From: Psococerastis gibbosa
Lineage: Eukaryota > Arthropoda > Insecta > Psocodea > Psocidae
Reading direction: 5' to 3'
Assembly: GCA_963971405.1 (NCBI GenBank)
Contig: OZ020487.1
Coordinates: 10,389,344-10,453,343, forward strand
DNA length: 64,000 nt
Positions 10,901 to 22,900 of this stretch are shown here, one piece after another. The notes beneath the pieces are model-generated. The model searched no databases and had not been told where the DNA came from. It saw only the letters and a program-made list of their open reading frames with translations. The position numbers were made by a program, and so were the translations under genes. Each line of letters opens with the position of its first letter. The first letter of the stretch is position 1.

Positions 10901-13900
10901 GCCTATATTAGAAGTCAGGACATCGGACATGTAGTTTGTAGTAGAACAGACTCTGATTTTCATCCGAAAGATGAAAATAAATGAAAAGTAGTGTGATAAT
11001 AGACTGTAAGTACCGTAATATTCTCATTCATACTCATTCACACAGCCATTCCAGCTCACTCACTCACTCACTCGCTCACACTCACAGATATTAGGTGCTT
11101 CACGACACTCACTAATTCACTAGGTATTGTTCAATGCCTGAAGGTCGATTAGGTATTTCGAGTAGGATTTCTTGAAAAGGTTTATTGATGTGGAATAACG
11201 TACCGTATTTCAGTGGGAACTTGCACTGATCTTGATAGCCAAGTATATTATATTATTAATGGTCGCAGAACATCTCAACTCCTGCCCTGGGCTTGCGGAC
11301 GTTAGGGAGGAATCCACCCTCCAGGGCCCGCATCACTTCTCATCGCTCTACTGGCTGGCGCGGCACCGCATGACTCAAAAGTCAAGAGTGGGCGTTGGAT
11401 AAACTAAACTAAACTAACTATATTATACCATAGAGGCATATGTACTTACTAATTGAGTTAACTTGAGGGTTGTAGAAGGCATTGACTACAGCAGGACTAG
11501 TTAACCATTCGTCTCTATCAGTTGGTTTATTCAGTTTCTCGAACGTTTTTTTCACGAGAAATGTCCTTAGTCTGATTTTGTTCTCGAAGTGATCATTTCC
11601 AACAACCAGCTAAAATAAAAAAAATAACAGTCAGGGTATTCCGGTCATAAGAACAATAATAAGTTTTACGATAATCTGTAACATCTATTGTTAAATGTTG
11701 CTAAAAGCATATAACAGTTTTATTTAAGAAAGGGTTAGTTGGACGTTGCCTGCTGTGTTCATAGTCATTGGGACTGAGCCTGATGATGGGAGTAGCAACC
11801 ACTCCCCTGTGGCCAGCTTCCCCTGACAATGGGCTCCACCCTAATTGTTAAATGGCTATGAAGAGGCCCCTGCCCACTACTGTCTATACATAGCACAGCC
11901 AAAGAACTTCTAATATAATATACTAGAACTACTATTGGCGCTAGAGTCGCATGGTAATTTGATTTCCGCCATTTTTGGGCTCACAGCAGGGGGTATTCTG
12001 TATTTTAATTAAAAACTAAGAGAAAATGCCTTTTTGTTGCCCTTATTATTGCCTATAGGCCTAATTTTATAGGGTACAGTTACTGTTTTGGATGATTGAA
12101 CTTATTTGATGCTATTGTTTATATTTAATCCACATAATTTTCAGTTATTTTGGGAAAGCATATTTATCATAATAGTGAAGTTACACAGCCTAAATATTTA
12201 ATAAAGACACATTTTGTTTAGTTTTAAAAATCTTGGGTTAGGTTCCATAAGATAACTATTGAGTTTCATTTGGCGCGAAAACGTGAGGCCAAAATATGGA
12301 GGGTTTTCTATTTGTCCCTGCTTCCGCAAGCAAATCATATGGAGGTGTAGGGGCTCGAGCACAGCAAGCAATGCAGCGCCGGTCCTAGTCAATCGCATGA
12401 GCGAGGCGAAAGCCTTTCATGGCGCCCCTACACCAAAAATAGAAAAAGTAACTATTCTCCTCATGAACTTTAGGGTCTCCCCCTGGTGATTTTTTTTTTT
12501 TTTTTTAAATAGGGCTGAAATACATTTACATACATTTCCATTTCATTAGTTGTTCAGAGGGGCACCTTTGGGAATTCCCGTGATGGGAGTTTACGCATTT
12601 TGAGAGCAATAAGGATTAAATATTGCAGGGAATTAATACCATGTGATCAAGGGGGGACCCTTGACCCATGACCTAGACCGACTGAGCGGTTTGTACATAA
12701 AACCACCTCCCATTCAAAATGCTATGTGGTACGCCGCAGGCGCGGATCTAGAATGAGACCAAGGAGGGGCTAAGATGTGAAAGGGGGCCCGGGGGTCTCC
12801 CCCGGGTAAAAAACAATTGAAAAATATAATGAAATATTGGGGGTTTACGCATTTTCTGAGCAATTAGGTTTATATAATATAGGAAATTAATATAATTGTG
12901 AACCGGGGGGGGGGGGGTCTCCCCCCGGAGAAACAAATTGAAAAATAGGGCTGAAATATTGGTTTTACTGGTTTTACGCATTTTGAGAGCAGTATGGTTT
13001 ATAAATTACAGGGAATATAATTGTGATGGAGGGTCGGAGGGGGGCCCGGGGATTTGAAATATTGGGGTGAAATCAGTGGCGTAAATAACACCCCCGCAAC
13101 CCCCGCGGCGGGGGGGGGCGCAGCTTTGCCAAGGGCGCACTTCGGCTCCCAAAAATAGGAAGATAATTTAGAAATCTAGGCTTATTTTAATAAAAATATT
13201 ACATTTCAATTTGTTGTCCATGTGTTGACTATAATTATGAAATTTATGAGCTTTCTAAAAAAAAAATTTCCTCCGGGGGAGACCCCCGGGGCCCCCTGCT
13301 GCAATATCAATGAACATTCCTTTGTAAACTTTTGCAAAAATCTCTACTTGTCTTTGCTGCTGTTGAAATGCGTGAAAACACCACTATATTACACTTTCAT
13401 TTTCTAATTTTTCCCCCGGGGGAGAACTCCGGGCCCCCCTCTTTGGACTTACATGCAATATTATTTCTATACAATCTAAGCCGTCTTTTAATGATAACAT
13501 AACGATTTAGTCCGCATATCCACAAAATGTTAACTGGCTGTGTCCGCACCAAAGCTAAATCAATTTTATGTGCCTATGCTACCGAGTAACACCATAACCT
13601 TTTAAGAATATATACAACTAAGTTCTCACGAAAATAATTTATACTACATAGGATAACTATTGAATATCACTCATAAAAAAATATGAAATACTAAGACAAG
13701 GTAGGGCGCACCAAAAGTCTTGCGGGAGGGCGCAGCAGAAGTTATTTACGCTACTGGGTGAAATAGTGGGGTTTTACGCATTTTGCGTGCAGTAACACTT
13801 AGATTTTAGAGGCAAATAATATAACTGCCTTCCAAAGGGGGGCGATTGCCCACAGTGCCGGTCGCTACGTCCGTCTATGATTGTGGTTCGAAAATAGTTT

Positions 13901-16900
13901 GTTTAGTTAATTTTGAATCGGAGAAATAGGTATCTCTTACATATGGCAACTATAGAGAAAATGACAAAAAGTTGATAAACCAGCGTTGTCGCAGGCTAGC
14001 AGGTTATAGCTGGCTATGAAAACCCCCAATTCATAATGAAATCCGCAAGTAGGCTAATTAAAACTTTGTTCTGCTACTTTTATTTTTACATGTTTAAATA
14101 GGTTGTTTTATGCTGTAATTTTTGTTAGCCTATGCCCTATATACTACGTATATGTTGATTGTTTTTTGTCCAATTCGGCGCCCCCAGTCGAGACGTGGCG
14201 TCCGGAGCAATTCGAATAAAAATTTGGTTTGATTTTCAATATATTTAAAAAGAAAAATGCCATATATATTATGATAATTATCTTGGTAAAATAATAGATC
14301 ATTCGAATTGGTGCCCCTTCCTTCCGGCGCCAGAGGCGGTCGCCTCTGTCTCCTTGCCCTCGGACCGGCGCTGAGACAATATATCGCTCATGCACGAGAA
14401 AAGTGACACATTTCTAAATATTGACTTTTGAGATAATTCAAATTCTAGTTCTGACCATTTTTTAGTTTTTACTTGTAGTACTATCGAGGCATTTAATACT
14501 TTTGTGATGTGACAGTTTACTTGAAAGAGAAGTGTAATTACCACGTCAACGCCTGGAGCACATTCCGAATTATGTCAGTATTACCAAACCCGAAGTAGTC
14601 AAACTTGACAATGGATCAGTGACAAAACGCAATCTTATGGAAACAAATTAAACTAGATAAGTGACACTACATTCATAAAATTCGCTATATTTTCCTCGAC
14701 ATTTTTGTATAAATAACTCAATTTTGCAATTTTTTGAAATGTGTCACTTTTCTCGTGTATGAGCGATATATGTATATAACTAACCCTTTGTTAAATAATA
14801 TTACACCATTGTCATTAACAATTAACATTACCACATTAGCATAATCATTAAAATGAGGGAATGATGTTGTTAAATTAAAATTCGGTAACTAGCAAATCAA
14901 TCAAAAAGATCCGCAGACAGATATGGACCAATTCACACTCACAAACCATGTAGATAGAGGGCTTTGGAGGCACCAATGTCGTACCGCCGACCCCCCCATA
15001 GGGGATAAGGCGCGGAAAAATAAATAAAAGCACCAGCAAATCAATACCTCATGATAGTATTCAGTGATCGCTGATGGTTCATGAAACCAGGCCGGGTAGC
15101 CAATGAAATAGTTCATATAATCCGCTTTCTGCAGGGCTGCCATCTTGGTTTCCTCATCCATCCACTCTGTTTGTTGTAGCTCATCCCGAAAAGCCGACCG
15201 AATGTTTTCTACCATTTTGATTGCCTAAAACACTCAAGTTAAAAGCCAACAATTAGTTGGATTAGAACCCCTTTCTCAGTCATGCACTACCCTAACCAGC
15301 TCCAAGTTCGGACACTTGAATTTTTTACATATTACATTACATATTTCACAAATGATTAGTTTTTTCTTAAATTTCGACAGTTTATTGTTTTTTACTATAA
15401 TACATTTAGATACGGACCATTAGGTAGATTTCAAAGAAAATATTTTTAAAATCTATGAAAGCATTACCTCAAGCAATATTTGTTCCTACCCTTGCAAGGA
15501 CTATGAAAATGATCCTCTTCGTGGGACCTAGACTAGTTTTTGCGTAAAAAATGTAACCGGGCCAAAAACCTTCCAAAAGTTGAAAACAATTTCATTATAA
15601 ATTCAACTGTCCGTATTTGAGCTGGTTAGACGGGGTTTCCACCGACCTCTATCATTGCAGAATGCAAATGACATTCACGTGGTAGCAGATATCATTAATA
15701 AGTCTTGAATGTCTGCTACCACGTCAATGTCATTTGCATTCTGCAATGAGAGGTCGGTGGAAACCCCGCCTAAGGGTAGTATATCTTCTGCCATCTGGAC
15801 CATTGTTCATAACCTTCTTAGGCATTTTAGTACGATCAATCCATCTACCCGTTTTAATGAAATTAATGTTTATTCTTCTTCTCCATCATTTGGCATATCT
15901 GCGGCCTTATTATGCCGTTTAGTATTAACTCTTACTTGGGGTTAAAAATGTAAACAAAAAAAATTTCAATAATTCTAAATTATCTTGTTTACATTTTTAA
16001 TTCCAGGTTAAGATTAAAAATTATCACCATAGTAGGCCCGCAGACCACTTCACATATTTTTCGTAATCTTGGTATACTAGTATAGGCCATAGAGTACATA
16101 TTTCCAGATTATTTGTAGTACGGTATCAGTTTGTTTAAATCTCCCTGTAAATTGTTTAGGGGTGGCATATCACAATTTTCTTTTGGGGGTGTTTGAGCAC
16201 CAGAGCACCGTACTAGTAGGCGTCACTACTCTTATAGTCGCCCTTGCGGATGTGGGGTTCAGCCAGGCCCGTAACCAGGTTGGAGGGCTGGGGGCTACAG
16301 CCCCCGAAATTTCTTGGTTTTTTAATTGTAAAAAATTGTACTTTGCAGACATGTAACATTTCACTGCACTTACTATAGGATTGCAGCCCTCTAAAAAAAT
16401 CCAGATTAGAGGCATGGGCAGGTACAGGAAGAGGTAGGGGGTAGCTGCCCCCAAAATTTAGTAAATCTGTTATAAGTTAATTTATTGCGCTCCAATTTAA
16501 TAGATACAGTACCTACTACACATGTTTGTTTTATTTTGACCCAAAACTACCCCCCTCCCCCCAAATAGGCTGGATCTGTCCCTGGTTCCGTAACCAGGGA
16601 TAGCTTTACGATCGAATGGTGCGAGTGTACTACTTGCCATGCTGCCACAAGGTGACATACTAGTATAGTAGTAGGCTATACTTATTTATTTTTATTTTTT
16701 ATTATTTTTTATTTTTTTTATTTTTAGGAAAGAGTCCCGCGCCTAAAAATAAAAAAAATAAAAAACTTATTTTTTTAACGAATAAAGAAATACAATAATA
16801 ATTTCAGTCGGTGCCCATTGCCACCCCCAATTGGAAAGCCAAATGAGCGAAAGCCAACTGAGGCTTTCCACAAATACGTGGATTCATTAGCGGTTTTGTA

Positions 16901-19900
16901 GAGGTAGTTCAACTCTACCCCGTATCTCTCCCCGACACCCCTTCATTAACAAGGTAGAAGGTCATGTTTGTATAAATGGCAACTATACGCGTGGGAAATC
17001 AAACAGCACAGAGTTACCAAAATTAGTGAGGTTAACTTAAACGTCCCGTGAATTGAAGCGCGTAGAGGCGAAGGGGTGCAAGTGACAAAATATAGTTGAT
17101 TAAAGATCAAAATTCAATGAGTCGTTTGCCTACAAATCGACAGGCAGACAAACAGACAGTGCCGGATTAACCCACTTGGCCACTTGGGGCACAGTGACAC
17201 GGCCTCCACAAAAATGCTCACAAAGGAGATTTATTTTTGTAAAGTAAAAATAAAAAATAATTGAAGTTTTTAATGTTACCTTTTCGCGGCTACCACTGCT
17301 GAAATGTCTGTGGACGTACATGTAGCCAACAGCGAAGGACATGTAGCCTGCGCTGATGACACACTCCCTCCAGCGGGGCTGATCTTCGCTCACGTGCGAC
17401 ATCTGCTGCTTGAATTTAAAGTTAAGCTGTCGCATGTCATGGTTCAGGTCCCTGCTCATTACTCGGACTACACGCCACTGGATGTAGTTCACTGCAATGC
17501 ATGACAATATTCATTGTTAAAATTTACTTCGTATAGTCTTACAATAAAATTAAATTAAAAACACAACCGGTTTCGGCTCACGCCATCGTCAAGTGCGATT
17601 GAAAAAAGGTAAACAAAAGGTATGCAAGCTAAAACAAAATAAAATAAAACTCATTGTCAGGATAATACACAGCATCGCATAAAGTAAATAATTTAAATTG
17701 AACAATTAAACATTATTTTATTTTGTTTTAGCTTGCATACCTTTTGTTTACCTTTTTTCAATCGCACTTGACGATGGCGTGAGCCGAAACCGGTTGTGTT
17801 TTTAATTTAATTTTATTGTAAGACTATACGAAGTAAATTTTAACAATTAGTGACAGCAAGTTTTACAAAGTTACTAAGGAGACTATTATGTTTATTCATG
17901 ACAATATTAATGAGAATTGTACCTCATAAAGACCAGGCGCGGATCTAGAATGAGACCAAGGAGGGGGCTAAGATTAAATTTTATTTTTTTTATTTTTTTA
18001 AAATAGGGTCTTGAGTCTTGATCTATTCATTGTAATAGATTATCTGAAAATAAAAGTATTCTGTTAGACTGTGACTTTGCAATCAGAAATATAAGCCAAA
18101 TTGACCTTTCAGAAACTTATTTTTTGTCTCCAAAAATATTTGGGAGATTTCATCTATACCTGTTCAAACGGCAACCAATGTTTGAATTCCGGAAAAAATC
18201 TTCACAACTTTTAGTTTCATGACCTAGACCCACTGAGGGGTTTGTACATAAAACCACCTCCCATTCAAAATGCTATGTGGTACGCCGCAGGCGCGGATCT
18301 AGAATGAGACCAAGGAGGGGCTAAGATGTGAAAGGGGGGAAAATTGTTGAAGAATATAGCTGAAATATTGGGGTTTTACGCAATTTCAGAGCAATAAGGG
18401 TTCTATATTATAGGTAATTAATACAATTGAGCACAAGGGGGGCCCGGGGGTCACCCCCGGGAGAAAATTGTAAAATATTGGGGTTTTACGCATTTTGTGG
18501 ACCATAATGGGGGGGGGGGCTACAGCCCCCATAGCCCCCCCCCCCCCCCCGTAGATCCGCGCCTGATAAAGACTAATACAACTACCCTAACAAGCTCAAG
18601 TTCGGACAGTTGAATTTCTTACACATTAATTGTTAAAATTAAATTGTTTTCAACTTTTGGGAGGTTTGTGACCCAGTAACTGGTAAGTTACATTTTTTAC
18701 GCAAAAACTAGGTCCCACGAATGGGATCATTTTCATAGTTCTTGCAAGGGTGGGAACAAATATTATGCCTGAAGTTATGTTCAATAGGTTTTAAAAATAT
18801 TTTCTTTAAAATCTTCTTAATGGCTATAATAAAATATTATTATAAATGGTCCATAATTTAATGTATTATAGTCAAAAAATGAAACTGTCGAAAAAAATAA
18901 ATGAAATATGTGTGTAAAAAATTCAAGTGTCCGAACTGGAGCTGGTTTGGGTAGTAGTAACTGTTGGGCTGACGAGATTTCTGGAAGAAGACAGAAGAGT
19001 ACATGACTGTCGGGTATCAGGTACGATAGTATTTTAAGAGTCTCGCACCGAATTTTTCTTTGGAAAGTATAATTATTAGAGGCATAGGGTTAATCATAGG
19101 TGTCACAAAACGACTAAGTCTAGAAGAAATAAATAATAAAAAAAATAAACGTGTATTTACAATGTTTATACAGTTTTTGTAGTGGTTGCGCTCCCTCGTA
19201 CCGTGAGGCGTGTGAGGGTCACTCATTAGGAGGTGGCTAAATAAGTATTAATGGTTAGTTTAGTCCCCGGTGGACTATTTACTGAGCTTTATTCGAACTA
19301 TCCTAAAAAAATCAATTAAACATTGGTCAAAGGCGGGGTCTCCACATGCATCAATGATCAATGTGAAATATAGTTTTGACGTGGTAGGAGACGTTTTTAG
19401 TATGTCTTTAATGCCTGCTAAAACGTCAATTTCATATTTCTCATTGACCATTTACGTATGTGGAAACAGCGTCAAAGCAATACTGTACTACATAAGAGAA
19501 ATGAAACTTATACATCATAATTGTTGCATCCCTATTTATACGATTGCATGAGAAAAACATTCTGTTGGTCGAAATTTTCGAATTTGAGATTTTAACGGGT
19601 TTACACGTTTTGAGGTCCCAAGGGCCCCAAAAAAATGTTTTTTTTGTTACGAAATTTCTGTCTGTCTGTCCGCCTATTTGTGGCCAAGCTACTCAATATA
19701 GATTTTGGTGAATTTTGTATTAGCTTGATGAAAAATTACAATATTAAAAAAATAATTTTTCCGTGGTATGGTTTTAGGGTCTAAATAAAGTAACAAAACC
19801 AAACAAGTATCCTTCCCAATGCATTGCATATCATGACATTGTTAATGTGCATTATTATTATTACGGTCTTACAGAATATGCGATCGACCCATCGATTAGT

Positions 19901-22900
19901 ACAGTGCTTTACAATATGGGAAAGCAGCCTAAAATCACTGGGGCAATTTAATATAAGTACCATGGCACCAAAACTATTATATAAATATGAAAGCATGTGC
20001 GGTACTCGTACCGGTTCTTTCTTTTTGGTACCAATAGGTCCCTGCTCCCAGTGGTTTATTTATGTGCCACTGGCTATATACTTTTCAAACTTTAGTAAGG
20101 TGCGGTTTCCACCGACCTGCAAGTGCAAAATACAAATACGGTGACGTGGTAGCAGACATTCAAGACTTAGGTGGGGTTTCCACTGACCTCGCATTGCAGA
20201 ATGCCAATGACATTGACGGAAATTTTTGTTTTACTCTATGCCATAGTTTAAATTGATCATAGAGTAAAATCACAAACAAACAAACAAAAATTAAAAAATG
20301 GCTTCATGGGCTATGTTAAGTACAAACATTTTAATAGATTTCTATAAAAAGAAAAATTCGAATTTCCGTCAATGTCATGTGCATTCTGCAATGAGAGGTC
20401 GTCTTGAATGTCTGCTACCACGTCACCGTATTTGTATTTTGCACTTGCAGGTCGGTGGAAACCGCTCCCTAGCTCAAAAAATTGTTTTGTTTTCACCCTA
20501 CTGGCGAAAGTCAGAACATCATGAAATATTAAAAAAATCATATTTTCTGCTCATCCGCGTACAAATCACAAATGTCAAATGTTTCCTAGGGCAACCAGTT
20601 TTCCCCCCAGTTTCTGTTGATGGTATACAGTAGTGTAAATATTATGCTTAATTTTACAAAAAAAATCGTGTCGAAGAGAATTCCAATCTGTTCCCCCACA
20701 CTCTGTAGCCATTGTTCTGACATGTACCTAGGTAGAGTAGTGGTACAGATTTCGACTTTCACCCGAAAGGTTGTTGGTTCGAGTCCCACACTTGCTAGAT
20801 TTTCTAGCCATGCTTCGGGGGACATGCATAGCGGGCAGCCCGGGTCTTTTTAGTTGAGTGTAAGAGAGGGCTTTATAGCCCTAACTCCGCTAAGTTGGTT
20901 TAATAATAGAACAAAAATTCAATATTTATTTATTTATGCTGAATTCTCTCTTCTTATTTAAGAAGCAATCGGCGAGGGTGAAACCTTATACGTGTACCAA
21001 AATCAATAAATCTCACAAATAAATACAATGCACTTGTAGTGTGACCAATTGTGTGCCAACATCTCTTTACGGACATTTTGCTATTGCTTCTGAATGAAAT
21101 TCTCGCCATTTGCACACCAAATACGAGTGCCAATGGGCAAGCTCAGACAGTCTTACCATCCATTAAATTTGAAACAGCCAAAAGGCGTTAGGTGGGCTTA
21201 ACCAAGTGTAAGACGAGGTAAGTATCAACTCTATATAAAGGCTAGTTTAAGGCTAGTTTGTGCCGGCCCTGAGCTAGGGCTTTCTGGGCTTAATAAATAT
21301 TTGGTAAATCCGTTCGTGTACTGTATGAACCAAACCAATGTGTTTGTGCATTTGCAAGTCTATAGTATATAACAGCTGCTTATAAAGCTGTTGAAGTCTA
21401 GGCCAAGGGGGGTTTAACGCCGAAGACCTCAGAAGTACGTAGTAAGTTGCAGGGACGGTTTCAGAAAAAGTTTTCGGGGGGGGGGGCGGTGGCCTGAAAA
21501 ATATCGCGATTTTTTTACTAGAGTAATAATTTTGTTTAATTTCCTTCAAAAGTCCATTCTATCTAGTATAAAGCTATTTCCCTCGGGGGCGGGGGCGCCC
21601 CAAAGATCCGTCCCTGGTAAGTTGTTGGGAGTAGTTGACACACATCGAAGTGGAGTTGTGCCACCTGTCAAAAAGAACCGGCACGACCCCCACGAGTGTA
21701 CCCGTAAGTGCATACCTATTTTTGAATTAGTATAGGTACCGAAATAGATACTAAGTAGGTCATGGCAAACCACAACCATTATACTAGGGTTAAATTTCGG
21801 TTGCCTTGACTTTCCCTATCAAAAAGCACTGAATCTTAATCGATGAGATGGTTGTAAATAGTCTAGAATCCCGATACCAGTATTGTGTATATTACCAGTA
21901 TTAATACAACACAGTAATAATGGCAGGGTACTCGTATATACAATGTATTGCGGCATGAATTATCCATAATTTTTTCTAACACTAATTTTTTATTTAAAAC
22001 CAACACTTAGGCGCCCATTCCATCGACCGGCTAGGGCTATTTCCAAAAACGGTGCAGACATTCAAGACTTAGGTGACGTCTCCACCGTCCTCGCATTGCA
22101 GAATGCAAATGACATTGACGGAAATTAGAATTTTTCTTTTTATAGAAATCTATTAAAATGTTTGTACTTAACATATCCCATGACGCCATTTTTTAATTTT
22201 AGTTTGTTTGTTTGTGATTTTACTGTATGATCATTGATCAATTTTAACTATGGCATAGAGGAAAATAAACATTTCCGTCAATTCTGCAATGCGAGGTCGG
22301 TGGAAACGCCATCTAAGTCTTGAATGTCTGCTACCACGTCACCGTTTTTGGAAATAGCCCTAGCCGGTCAATGGAATGGGCACCTTAGTTTGGGAAAGCA
22401 ACCTGTTCGGGTTTCTAACCCCATTTAACACCTAAAACATACTTGAAGTTAGAAAGCATCGATAGAAAGGTTCAGCAGAAAAATTATTTTTTAGTAATTG
22501 TTCATGAAAATTGAGTCTTTTTTATTTTTTAGGCCCCCAAAACCAAATTATCAAGAGGCAAGTGACCTATTGTATTTTATTGACATTAATAACGACAACA
22601 ATATAATTATGTGAATTTAAAAAAAAATCGTTTGGGAAAAAAAAATTTTAGACTAGTTTTTGGAAGGTAAAATTCCCCAAAATTGAGTTAGTCCAAATTA
22701 TAAAAACTGATTCCGATGCATGATTTTTGGGAACCTTTTTTGGGAACGGGTTTTTTGCCCACAAATCGACGAACAGACAGACAGATTGGCCAACAGACTG
22801 GCTAACTGACAAACAGATTTTTTTTAAAATCCACTTTTTTGGGTCCTGGGCCCTCAAAATGTATTACAGGTAATAGGAAAGCAATAAGTTTTTCGTGACT

